NCBI GenBank assembly: GCA_934553285.1 | Contig: CAKTFD010000030.1 | Location: forward strand, 1 to 20,709 | Origin: an uncultured Faecalibacterium sp. | GTDB lineage: Bacteria; Bacillota; Clostridia; Oscillospirales; Ruminococcaceae | Direction of reading: 5' to 3' | DNA: 20,709 nt | Shown here: positions 1-6,822 of the stretch, in pieces | Layout of the letters: the number at the start of each line of letters is the position of its first letter | Numbering within the stretch: position 1 is the stretch's first letter | Made by a program: the position numbers and the translations under genes | Notes under the pieces: model-generated | The model's input: the letters and a program-made list of their open reading frames with translations, nothing else | Told to the model about the DNA's origin: nothing | The model's database searches: none

Positions 1-489
1 ATGCCCAGCCGCGGCCTGTTCGGCTACCGCAACCAGTTCCTGACCGATACCCACGGCGAGGGCATCCTGAACCAGATCTTTGACGGTTACGATGTCTGGG
101 CCGGTATGATCGCCAACCGTTCCACCGGCTCTCTGGTCAGCTTTGAGACCGGCGATGCCGTTACCTACGGTCTGTACAACGCCCAGCAGCGCGGCACCCT
201 GCTTGTCGGCGCCGGCGAAAAGGTCTACGAGGGCATGGTCATCGGTTACACCGCCTCCGGCGAGGATGTGGATGTCAACGTCTGCAAGACCAAGCATCTG
301 ACCAACACCCGCGCCTCCGGCTCTGATGACGCTCTGCGCCTGATCCCCGTAAGCAAGCTGAGCCTTGAGGGCTGCCTGGAGTTCCTGGCACAGGACGAGC
401 TGCTGGAGGTCACCCCGGAGAATCTGCGCATCCGCAAGCAGATCCTGAACCACGACCAGCGCATGAAGGCCAAGAGCAAGCTGAAATAA
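1..489 (+). CDS. typA: TypA/BipA ribosome-associated GTPase, C-terminal part (5' truncated by window edge)
   Basis: This is the last 162 residues of the translational GTPase TypA (BipA), which binds the ribosome and supports 50S assembly and growth under stress. What is visible is the end of the EF-G-like domain V (PSRGLFGYRNQF, equivalent to the family's PSRGLIGFR motif) and the C-terminal domain peculiar to TypA (VWAGMIANRSTGSLVSFETG through NLRIRKQ and the basic tail MKAKSKLK). The family is about 610 residues long, so the GTPase domain and domains II-III lie upstream of base 1. The Met at base 1 is internal and not a start codon. The gene ends in TAA and is followed 32 nt later by a strong intrinsic terminator. 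Identification is firm; nothing unusual is seen in this part. Confidence 0.95.
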   Translation: MPSRGLFGYRNQFLTDTHGEGILNQIFDGYDVWAGMIANRSTGSLVSFETGDAVTYGLYNAQQRGTLLVGAGEKVYEGMVIGYTASGEDVDVNVCKTKHLTNTRASGSDDALRLIPVSKLSLEGCLEFLAQDELLEVTPENLRIRKQILNHDQRMKAKSKLK

Positions 490-521
490 GCCTTCTCCGC
501 AAAAAGCTGGATCATATCCTG

Positions 522-563
522 GCGGCCCCGAAACGCAAGTTGACGTTTCGGGGCCGCTTTTTT
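522..563 (+). terminator. Intrinsic terminator of typA
   Basis: A perfect 14-bp stem (522-535 with 544-557) closes an 8-nt loop and is followed by six T residues at 558-563. It sits 32 nt after the typA stop codon and separates typA from the tRNA gene. Confidence 0.93.
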
Positions 564-605
564 CATGTTCAGCAAAATCCCCTGCGCTTTTTTTGTAAAA
601 AGGGC

Positions 606-634
606 TTGCAAATCCGCTGTGACTGCGGTATAAT
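606..634 (+). promoter_or_regulatory. Promoter of tRNA-Asn
   Basis: A TTGCAA -35 element (606-611) and a perfect TATAAT -10 element (629-634) are separated by exactly 17 bp, a near-consensus vegetative sigma factor promoter. Transcription should start around 641, about 15 nt before the mature tRNA 5' end. The -10 box lies between the arms of a 10-bp inverted repeat. Confidence 0.85.
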
Positions 635-650
635 ACTTCTCGCAGTCACA
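618..650. repeat. Inverted repeat flanking the -10 box of the tRNA-Asn promoter
   Basis: TGTGACTGCG (618-627) is repeated as its perfect reverse complement CGCAGTCACA (641-650), with 13 bp between the arms that hold the whole TATAAT box. The left arm lies upstream of the expected transcription start, so the symmetry cannot form an RNA hairpin in the normal transcript. If it matters, it acts at the DNA level, for instance as an operator for a dimeric protein. Function is inferred from geometry only. Confidence 0.6.
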
Positions 651-655
651 GATAT

Positions 656-732
656 GCCTCTTTAGCTCAGTCGGTTAGAGCACCTGACTGTTAATCAGGG
701 TGTCGCCTGTTCGAGTCAGGCAAGAGGCGCCA
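656..732 (+). tRNA. tRNA-Asn (anticodon GUU)
   Basis: A complete cloverleaf with encoded CCA. The acceptor stem is GCCTCTT (656-662) with AAGAGGC (722-728), followed by discriminator G and CCA (730-732). The anticodon stem is CCTGA (683-687) with TCAGG (695-699), enclosing the loop CTGTTAA, so the anticodon is GTT at 690-692. The T arm is GCCTG (705-709) with CAGGC (717-721) around the loop TTCGAGT. The D arm contains AGCTCAG and GGTTAGAG. It is a single gene transcribed from its own promoter, with a terminator five bases after the CCA end. Confidence 0.97.
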
Positions 733-736
733 GCAA

Positions 737-765
737 AGCGATGGAAGTTGTTCCATCGCTTTTTT
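737..765 (+). terminator. Intrinsic terminator of tRNA-Asn
   Basis: A 10-bp perfect stem (737-746 with 751-760), GTTG tetraloop and five or more T residues follow the tRNA 3' end directly. This makes the tRNA a stand-alone transcription unit. Confidence 0.92.
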
Positions 766-816
766 GTTATCCTCGCCGTTTTCACCGTTTCTTAATGAAT
801 CTTAAAAAATATCGCC

Positions 817-845
817 TTGAAGAACCCCAGTGGTTGTGGTATACT
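817..845 (+). promoter_or_regulatory. Extended -10 promoter of the export locus
   Basis: TTGAAG (817-822) and TATACT (840-845) are separated by 17 bp, and a TGG immediately before the -10 (837-839) supplies the extended -10 TG. Transcription should begin near 851, leaving a leader of about 235 nt before the exporter start codon. No other good promoter is seen between the tRNA terminator and the exporter gene. Confidence 0.75.
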
Positions 846-851
846 TTTATA

Positions 852-1085
852 AGTTTACAGGTGTCCAAAAAAGCCTGCTGCCTTGACCTTTTGGCGGGAT
901 TTTTGGCCCCGAGGGCAGGCGCTCCCACAGGCAGTACAGCGGGCTTTGGCCGGTTGTATGTGCAGGAGCGCAGTTTTTTCGTTGGTCAAATCAACAGGCC
1001 AGCCGGCAGCGCTGTGCGGCAAACGCAGGGCAGCAGGGCAGCTTTGTGTCGTTTGAATAAATCTGTAGAATAAAAGGAAACATCT
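852..1085 (+). promoter_or_regulatory. Structured 5' leader with attenuator-like hairpin
   Basis: This 234-nt stretch has no supported gene but many helices. CCTGCTGCC (874-882) can pair with GGCAGCAGG (1029-1037). Directly inside, TTGACC (883-888) pairs with GGTCAA (984-989). Within these, GCGCTCC plus CACA (919-929) pairs with TGTG (959-962) and GGAGCGC (965-971), and the hairpin is followed by six T residues (974-979), as in an intrinsic terminator. A smaller hairpin uses GCCG (1002-1005) and CGGC (1017-1020). GCCTGC (873-878) can alternatively pair with GCAGGC (915-920), which would break both the outer helix and the base of the terminator-like hairpin. This suggests transcription attenuation or a short terminated RNA. 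It matches no riboswitch class I recognise. The ribosome-binding site of the next gene (AGGA, 1075-1078) follows the structure. Confidence 0.5.
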
Positions 1086-3422
1086 ATGCGTTATACCTAC
1101 GTACGGCAGCACGATACCACCGACTGTGCGGCTGCCTGTCTGGCCATGGTGTGCCTGCACTACAAAAAGGAGGTAACCATCACCCGCCTGCGCGACATGA
1201 TGGGCACCGACCTGAAAGGCACCAACCTGATCGGCCTGCAAAAAGCCGCAAATGAACTTGGCTTTACCACCGCCGCAGTCCGCGTGGACCGCGAAAACTT
1301 TTTGAGCGATTTTTCACTGCCCTGCATTGCACAGGTCATTACCGACCAGGGTCTGGCGCACTTTGTGGTAGTGTTTAAAAAAACCACCATCAAGGATGAT
1401 GCTGCGCGCCGCAAGCACATGCTCCAGGATGCCGATGCCCGCAAGGAAGCGGAAGAAACCGGCAAAAAGCATAAGTGCAAGGATTACGTCATCATCGGCG
1501 ACCCCGGCACCGAGCTGAAAAAGATCAGCATGGACGAGTTTTATAAAAACTTTACCGGCGTGCTGCTGCTGCTGAACCCCACCTCGGAGTTCAAGGGCGG
1601 CAAGATCGAAAAAGGCGGCATGATGAAGCGGTATCTCAACCTGCTGCTGCCCCAGAAAAAGCTGTTCTTCTACGCCATCCTCGGCTCGCTTATCACCACC
1701 ATCCTGGGCATCGCTTCCTCGATGTTCAACAAGATCCTGATGGACGAGGTGCTGCCATACGGGCTGAACAACCTGCTCGTCACCCTGATTCTTGTGTTCA
1801 GCGTGGTAAGCATCACCAGTACCCTGGTCGATTTTGTGCGCCAGTGGGTGCTGATCCATCTGTCCATCAAGATCGATATTCCCCTGATGCTGGGTTACTT
1901 CGGGCACATCTTCAAACTGCCCATGAAGTTCTTTGCCACCCGCAAGACCGGTGATATCACCACCCGTTACTCGGACGCGAACACCATCAAATCCATCTTT
2001 ACCAGCATTGCGCTGAGCCTCGTGATGGATATCTCCATGGCGGTCATCACCGGCATCATCCTGTTCCGGATGAATGCCATGCTGTTCTCCATCTCGCTGT
2101 TCATGGCGCTGGTCAGTATCCTGCTGGTGCTGGTATATAAGCAGCCCTATAAAAAGATCAACGAAGAGAGCATGATCCAGTCTGCTGCGCTGAACAGCCA
2201 GATGATCGAGAGCCTGCGCGGCATCGAGACCGTCAAGTGCAATGCCAACGAGGACACCGAGCTGGAAAACCTGGAACGCGAGTACATGAAGAGCCTCAAG
2301 ATCAGCCTGCGTTCCAGCCGCATCAGCACGACACAGGGCCTGATCTCCACCTTTATCTCCACCGGTTTCAGTATGCTGACCACCTATGTCGGCATCACCC
2401 AGGTGCTGAACGGTGAGATGACCCTGGGCGGTTTTATGGCGTTCAGCACCCTGTCCGGTTACTTTACCTCCCCGCTGAGCAACCTCATCGGCCTGCAGAT
2501 GCAGATCCAGGAAGCCAGCATCTCCATGAAGCGTCTGACCGAGATCATGGACTATCCCTCCGAGTACGAGACCGCCGATGGCTCCGAGCAGACCGACCTG
2601 GACAAGATCGAGGGCGATATCGAGTTCAAGGATGTCACCTTCCGTTACGGCAACCGTGCACCGGCGCTGGATCATATCAGCTTTACCATCCCCGCCGGCA
2701 AAAAGGTGGCGCTGGTGGGCGGCAGCGGCAGCGGCAAATCCACCATCACCAAGCTGCTGCTGAAATACTATGAACCCGAGACCGGCGAGATCGATGTGAA
2801 CGGCGCAAACCTGGCCGAGTACACCAACAACTCTGTGCGCCGCGCCATTGCCTATGTGCCGCAGAACATCGAGCTGTTCAGTAAGACCATCTACGACAAC
2901 ATCCGCATCTCCCGCATGGATGCCACCCTGGATGAGGTGAAGGCAGCCGCCAAGAAGGCCGATGCGCACGACTTTATCCGCCGTCTGCCGCTGCAGTACC
3001 ACACCTATCTGGAGGAAGCCGGCAACGGCCTGTCCGGCGGTGAAAAACAGCGTATCGCCCTGGCACGCGCGTTCCTGAAGGATTCCAACCTGTACATCCT
3101 GGACGAGTCCACCAGTAACCTGGACTTTGCTACCGAGAACCTGATCTTCAACATGATCTACGAGCAGCTGGCCGACCGTTCCATGCTGATCGTGGCACAC
3201 CGCCTTTCCACCGTGCGTGACTGTGATCTGATCCTTGTGATGGATCACGGCAAGATCGTGGAGCGCGGCACCCATGATGAACTGATGGCCAAAGACGGCA
3301 AGTATGCCGAGCTTTGGAACATGCAGCAGGGTATCTTCCGCAAGCGCCGGGAAGAACCCGCCCAGCAGATGGCTTCCGCTACGGTGGAAGAAGAGGATGA
3401 CGGCGAATCCATCACCTACTGA
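1086..3422 (+). CDS. Peptidase-containing ABC transporter (C39 bacteriocin-type exporter)
   Basis: A 778-residue fused exporter of the PCAT family, which cleaves leader peptides after a double glycine and exports the cargo. The N-terminal C39 peptidase has Gln8 and Cys14 in QHDTTDCAAACLAM, His92 in AHFVVV and Asp139 in GDP, so the catalytic set is complete. A transmembrane domain follows (about residues 185-470, several hydrophobic segments). The ATPase domain has Walker A GGSGSGKST (545-553), signature LSGGEKQR (649-656), Walker B LYILDEST (669-676) and the switch His705, all intact. Two oddities are an extra lysine-rich, charged stretch of roughly 30 residues between the peptidase His and Asp (about 99-133), and an acidic C-terminal tail. 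The start has AGGA 7 nt upstream. An HlyD adaptor is encoded two genes downstream, as is common for Gram-positive double-glycine exporters. No cargo gene is seen nearby. Confidence 0.93.
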   Translation: MRYTYVRQHDTTDCAAACLAMVCLHYKKEVTITRLRDMMGTDLKGTNLIGLQKAANELGFTTAAVRVDRENFLSDFSLPCIAQVITDQGLAHFVVVFKKTTIKDDAARRKHMLQDADARKEAEETGKKHKCKDYVIIGDPGTELKKISMDEFYKNFTGVLLLLNPTSEFKGGKIEKGGMMKRYLNLLLPQKKLFFYAILGSLITTILGIASSMFNKILMDEVLPYGLNNLLVTLILVFSVVSITSTLVDFVRQWVLIHLSIKIDIPLMLGYFGHIFKLPMKFFATRKTGDITTRYSDANTIKSIFTSIALSLVMDISMAVITGIILFRMNAMLFSISLFMALVSILLVLVYKQPYKKINEESMIQSAALNSQMIESLRGIETVKCNANEDTELENLEREYMKSLKISLRSSRISTTQGLISTFISTGFSMLTTYVGITQVLNGEMTLGGFMAFSTLSGYFTSPLSNLIGLQMQIQEASISMKRLTEIMDYPSEYETADGSEQTDLDKIEGDIEFKDVTFRYGNRAPALDHISFTIPAGKKVALVGGSGSGKSTITKLLLKYYEPETGEIDVNGANLAEYTNNSVRRAIAYVPQNIELFSKTIYDNIRISRMDATLDEVKAAAKKADAHDFIRRLPLQYHTYLEEAGNGLSGGEKQRIALARAFLKDSNLYILDESTSNLDFATENLIFNMIYEQLADRSMLIVAHRLSTVRDCDLILVMDHGKIVERGTHDELMAKDGKYAELWNMQQGIFRKRREEPAQQMASATVEEEDDGESITY

Positions 3423-3429
3423 TCTGCAC

Positions 3430-3487
3430 GCATCCACGGGCTGCGGCCCGGATGCCGCATAAGCGTGTTTCCGGCTGCGGCCGGAAA
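3430..3487 (+). repeat. Two tandem hairpins with identical TGCG loops
   Basis: After the exporter stop codon come two neighbouring hairpins. The first pairs GCATC (3430-3434) with GATGC (3451-3455) and CGGGC (3437-3441) with GCCCG (3446-3450). The second pairs TTTCCGGC (3468-3475) with GCCGGAAA (3480-3487). Both close on the same TGCG tetraloop with a GGC/GCC closing helix. Neither has a T tail, so they are not terminators by themselves. They may stabilise the exporter mRNA 3' end or set the level of readthrough into the downstream genes. Confidence 0.6.
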
Positions 3488-3510
3488 ACCGAAGAATGCC
3501 TCGTTATGGT

Positions 3511-3549
3511 GTGCCCGGAGGCAGACGCTTCCGGGCCACTTTTTATTTT
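3511..3549 (+). terminator. Intrinsic terminator inside the export locus
   Basis: CCCGGAGGC (3514-3522) pairs with GCTTCCGGG (3527-3535, one G-T wobble) around an AGAC loop. The stem extends past one bulged C by GTG (3511-3513) with CAC (3537-3539), and a T-rich tail runs from 3540 to 3549. It separates the exporter gene from the GyrI-like/HlyD/Ig-like genes, so these are either transcribed by readthrough or from a weak promoter in 3548-3589. I see no convincing promoter there. Confidence 0.85.
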
Positions 3550-3589
3550 GATTCCGGCAAAAAATTTACAGGATTAGGGGTAATTTATC

Positions 3590-4045
3590 ATGAATGAGAT
3601 CAAAGTTGCTGAAAACAAGACGCTCAAGCTGACCAACGTCCTCTCCCGCCTTGTGCGCCCGGAGGAGCTGGGCAACCTGCAGGTCATCCTGACCCAGATG
3701 CAGAACTTTATGAAGAGCAACGGCGCACAGCCCATTGGCCCGCTGGTGCAGGCGGTAAAGATGGGAGCCGGCCCGGAGCATGTGCCGGAGCTGTACATGA
3801 TGCAGCAAGCCACCCAGCTGATCACCAAGATGGAGCCGGGCTACCACATGGATGCCGTGCTGCGGGTAAAGAACTGCCTGTACGCCCACTACACCGGCCC
3901 CATGAGTTCCAGCCAGCTGGCCAGCGCCAAGCTGCAGGTCATGGCCTTTGAAAATGAGATCGACCTGACCGGCGACAGCTACACCATCTACGTCAACCAG
4001 GATGAGGATGACGGCGTGATGGATGTATTTATGGAGACCAAATAA
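3590..4045 (+). CDS. Stand-alone GyrI-like (effector-binding fold) protein
   Basis: A 151-residue soluble protein with no signal peptide or membrane segment. The C-terminal half has the look of the GyrI-like/AraC-E-bind fold: CLYAHYTGPMSSSQLASAKL (about 95-114), where a residue run ending in GP precedes a helix, then GDSYTIYVNQD and a final acidic strand (GVMDVFMETK). The N-terminal third is probably an amphipathic helix (LGNLQVILTQMQNFMKSNG). No DNA-binding domain is attached, unlike the transcription factors that carry this fold. Stand-alone members are known to bind small molecules or proteins, and SbmC/GyrI inhibits gyrase. The gene starts with AGGGG 9 nt upstream and ends 2 nt before the adaptor gene, implying translational coupling. 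Its role in the export locus is unknown; sensing a ligand, immunity or chaperoning cargo are possibilities, none shown by the sequence. Confidence 0.7.
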   Translation: MNEIKVAENKTLKLTNVLSRLVRPEELGNLQVILTQMQNFMKSNGAQPIGPLVQAVKMGAGPEHVPELYMMQQATQLITKMEPGYHMDAVLRVKNCLYAHYTGPMSSSQLASAKLQVMAFENEIDLTGDSYTIYVNQDEDDGVMDVFMETK

Positions 4046-4047
4046 TT

Positions 4048-5160
4048 ATGACGACAACCATTCAGAATCTTTCTGATCTGCAGGATCGCCGGATCATGAT
4101 GGAGAAAAAGCTGCCCCCTTACGGGTATGCTTTTGTTCTGCTTACAGCTCTGTTCATGGTCTTTCTGGTGATCTGGAGCACCCAGACGAACCGCATCTAC
4201 GTCAGCCAGAACAGCGGCGTGGTGCAGGCCGCCAATAAGACCTACATCATGTCCAGCTATTCCGGCTCTATCACCGAGCTGTATATCTCCGAGGGCAGCT
4301 ATGTAAACGAGGGCGACCTTGTTGCCCGCCTTAAAAGCACCGACCTGGATATGCAGCAGGACAACCTGCAGAGCCAGCTGGATATCTACCAGAAACAGCT
4401 GTCTCAGTACAATAAGCTGCTGAAATGCATCCAGGACGATACTAACTATTTCAGCGAGACCAGTGCAGAGGATCAGCCCTACTACTACCAGTACCAGACC
4501 TACAAGAGCCAGGTAGCACAAAAGACCTTTGATGCATCTGCCTATCAGTCGGCCGGTTACTCCGATGCACAGATCAAGACCCTGATGGAGCAGAACCAGA
4601 GCGAACTGGAATCTCTGTACTACTCCACCATGCAGACCATCTCCCAGAGCATTACCAGTGCACAGATCAATGTGGACAACCTGCAGGCACAGCTGGACTC
4701 CCTGAGTACCGGTGCCAACGATTACTACATCTATGCCCCCACCTCCGGTGTGATCCACATGGACAGCCCCTATAAGGAGGGCATGGTGCTGAGCGCAGGT
4801 TCCGCACTGGCTACTGTGGCCAGCGAAAGCGATGACCTGGAGATCGTGGCCATGGTATCGGTGAACGACCGTCCCCTGCTGCATGTGGGCGACCCCTGCA
4901 AGATCGCCATCACCGGCCTGTCTGAGTATTCTTATGGCACGCTGACCGGCACCGTTACCTCCATCGACAGCGATGTGACCGCCAACAGCAACGCTTCCTA
5001 CTACAAGATGACCATCCGCCCCGATGCCACCTACGTGGTGAGCCGGAGCGGCGACAAGGTGGATCTTGCCAACGGTATGAGCGTGACTGCCCGTGTGGAG
5101 TACGACCAGGTCACCTATTTCGAGTATGCTATGGAGGCGCTGGGCGTGCTGTTCCGCTGA
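4048..5160 (+). CDS. HlyD-family membrane fusion (adaptor) protein
   Basis: A 370-residue periplasmic-adaptor-type protein, in a Gram-positive cell lying outside the membrane as the partner of an ABC exporter. A short cytoplasmic N-terminus precedes one membrane segment (about 26-44, YGYAFVLLTALFMVFLVIW). Next come the first half-lipoyl motif (ITELYISEGSYVNEGDLVARL, about 75-95), a long helical/coiled region rich in Gln, Ser and Tyr (about 97-225), the second half-lipoyl part (YIYAPTSGVIHMDSPYKEGM, about 227-250) and a beta-barrel domain to the end. The order is typical of HlyD/EmrA/BlpB-like adaptors. It begins 2 nt after the GyrI-like gene and is followed by the Ig-like protein gene. The likely partner is the C39 ABC transporter upstream. 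Confidence 0.9.
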   Translation: MTTTIQNLSDLQDRRIMMEKKLPPYGYAFVLLTALFMVFLVIWSTQTNRIYVSQNSGVVQAANKTYIMSSYSGSITELYISEGSYVNEGDLVARLKSTDLDMQQDNLQSQLDIYQKQLSQYNKLLKCIQDDTNYFSETSAEDQPYYYQYQTYKSQVAQKTFDASAYQSAGYSDAQIKTLMEQNQSELESLYYSTMQTISQSITSAQINVDNLQAQLDSLSTGANDYYIYAPTSGVIHMDSPYKEGMVLSAGSALATVASESDDLEIVAMVSVNDRPLLHVGDPCKIAITGLSEYSYGTLTGTVTSIDSDVTANSNASYYKMTIRPDATYVVSRSGDKVDLANGMSVTARVEYDQVTYFEYAMEALGVLFR

Positions 5161-5221
5161 TGCGGAATGCGCGGGCCTGTACGGTCCCCTTTTCACAACA
5201 CCCCAAAGAGGTACAAACAAC

Positions 5222-6733
5222 ATGATTTCAACCGCAAAGAAACTGGCCGCCTGTGCGCTGCTGCTGGGTGTACTGGCCTGCGGCACAGTGCTGAGCGCTT
5301 CTGCCGTCAGCCTGCCTGCCGAGGAGCACAATGGCATCTCGCTGCCCTGGCATCAGAACGTAGCTGCCGAGAGCATTGCCCCCGGCAGCTACTCTGCCAA
5401 CATGCTGCTGGGCGCTTCGCAGCAGCTGTCTCCCGTGGTCAAGCCCAGCTACTCCACCGATACCGTGGTCTTTCTGACCGATGACAGCAGCGTGCTGACC
5501 GTCAGCAGCAGCGGTGTTGTGCAGGCTGTGGGCGTTGGTACCGCAACCATCACGGCGGCCGCAGGCAACCAGATCTGCGCCTACACCATCGTGGTATCCA
5601 TGGATTCCTCCATGATCGTTACCGAGATGGATCTTTCCCTTTCTTCCAACACCATCTATGTGGGCAACTCCGTGTCGGCTTCGCTGCAGGTACGGCCCAG
5701 CTCCGCTTCCAACTATGCCACGGTCACCCTGACCTCCTCCAATGAGAAGATCGCCACGGTCAACAGCTTTGGCCGCGTGACCGGCGTGGCCCCCGGTACT
5801 GCTACCATCACCGCCACCTGCGGCTCGGTCGTAGCATCCACCACCGTTACGGTGCTCGCCCTGCCCAGCGATGCCACTACGGCTTCCTCCTCCTCGTCCA
5901 ACAGTGGGCAGGTCATTACCCCCAGCACCAACTACATCGTGCTCAAGCCGGGTGCCACCCGCACCATCACGGCTAAGGCGACCCCCGCCAGCGCCTCCCA
6001 GTCCTTTACCTTCAAGTCCGGCAACAGCAGCATTGCCACGGTCAGCCCCTCGGGCGTGGTCACGGCGGTGGGCACCGGTTCCACCTCCATCACCATCTCC
6101 AACGGCAAGGCTTCTGCCATGGTCACTGTGATCGTGAACCGCACGGCGGATTCCACCTCCGGCAGTGACGGCGAAAATGGCACCGACACCCCGGACGACA
6201 CCACCATCCCGCTGGATCCGGTGGTAAAAGCCATCCAGGACAGCACCGATGATCAGGTGGTGTTCGCACAGGCTGAGGTGCCTACCGTTACCGGCGAGGT
6301 CCTAAACGCCCTGCGCACCACTGGCAAGACCCTTTGCGTGGTGGGCGATGGCTACACCCTGAATCTCTCCGGCAAGGATGTCAAGAGCACCACCCGCGAG
6401 ATCTCTACCGGCATCACCTTTACCGAAAGCGATGCCGGCATGGAGTTTGTGCTGGACGACAGCGGTGCCCTGCCCTGTACCGTACAGCTGGAGCTGGATG
6501 TGAGCCGTTACTCCCGCCTGTACCTGTACAACACCATCAGCAACAAATGGCAGTACCTGAACAGCTATAAGGACGGCGTTATCACCGCCGATACCGCCGG
6601 GCGCTACCTGCTGACCAACCAGAACCTGCGGTTCAGCAACATCAACTGGACCTTCTTCATCGCAGGCGGCGTAGTGGTGGTGATCATCGCCATCGCTTAC
6701 ATCGTACTGAAAAAGCGCTACTGGTTCTGGTAA
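5222..6733 (+). CDS. Secreted, membrane-anchored protein with three bacterial Ig-like (Big_2) domains
   Basis: A 503-residue surface protein. The start at MISTAKKLAACALLLGVL gives a classic signal peptide with likely cleavage after ASA (residue 28); AAGAGGT lies just upstream. Three Big_2 repeats follow at about 54-126, 133-212 and 235-306, each with the SSxxxVxTVSxxGxVTxVxxGTxTIT pattern. A Ser/Thr/Asp-rich linker (about 308-330) leads into a further beta-rich domain (330-470) that I do not recognise. A single membrane helix (about 477-496, FFIAGGVVVVIIAIAYIVL) ends in the short basic-aromatic tail KKRYWFW, so the protein is held on the outside of the membrane. No sortase motif is present. 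It is the last gene of the export locus and could bind substrate, the cell wall or a neighbour cell. Confidence 0.85.
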   Translation: MISTAKKLAACALLLGVLACGTVLSASAVSLPAEEHNGISLPWHQNVAAESIAPGSYSANMLLGASQQLSPVVKPSYSTDTVVFLTDDSSVLTVSSSGVVQAVGVGTATITAAAGNQICAYTIVVSMDSSMIVTEMDLSLSSNTIYVGNSVSASLQVRPSSASNYATVTLTSSNEKIATVNSFGRVTGVAPGTATITATCGSVVASTTVTVLALPSDATTASSSSSNSGQVITPSTNYIVLKPGATRTITAKATPASASQSFTFKSGNSSIATVSPSGVVTAVGTGSTSITISNGKASAMVTVIVNRTADSTSGSDGENGTDTPDDTTIPLDPVVKAIQDSTDDQVVFAQAEVPTVTGEVLNALRTTGKTLCVVGDGYTLNLSGKDVKSTTREISTGITFTESDAGMEFVLDDSGALPCTVQLELDVSRYSRLYLYNTISNKWQYLNSYKDGVITADTAGRYLLTNQNLRFSNINWTFFIAGGVVVVIIAIAYIVLKKRYWFW

Positions 6734-6757
6734 TTCCCCGCTCTTCCTGCATAAACG

Positions 6758-6796
6758 ACCGCCCGCTGCACGAGATCCTGTGCAGCGGGCGGTTTT
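6758..6796 (+). terminator. Intrinsic terminator of the export locus
   Basis: A 14-bp perfect GC-rich stem (6758-6771 with 6780-6793) with an 8-nt loop is followed by TTTTGTTT. It lies 24 nt after the Ig-like protein stop codon. Confidence 0.93.
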
Positions 6797-6822
6797 GTTT
6801 GTATACTGTCAAAACGAGATGC

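Noticed and set aside
958..1056. A 32-codon ATG frame in the exporter leader (starts MCRSAVF)
   Set aside because: No ribosome-binding site and no leader motif; it overlaps the helices of the leader.
861..1073. A GTG-started 70-codon reading frame ending 12 nt before the exporter gene, considered as a cargo peptide
   Set aside because: No ribosome-binding site precedes it, it has no GG/GA leader pattern, and it runs through the terminator-like hairpin. The frame also continues upstream across the tRNA terminator, which fits chance openness.
1314..3437. A 707-codon minus-strand open frame opposite the ABC exporter
   Set aside because: It is antisense to a gene with complete catalytic and ATPase motifs, has low-complexity His/Gln/Gly/Val composition typical of shadow frames in GC-rich genes, and has no recognisable domain.
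3988..5337. A 449-codon minus-strand frame opposite the HlyD gene
   Set aside because: Composition is typical of an antisense shadow, and the plus-strand gene has signal-anchor and lipoyl motifs.
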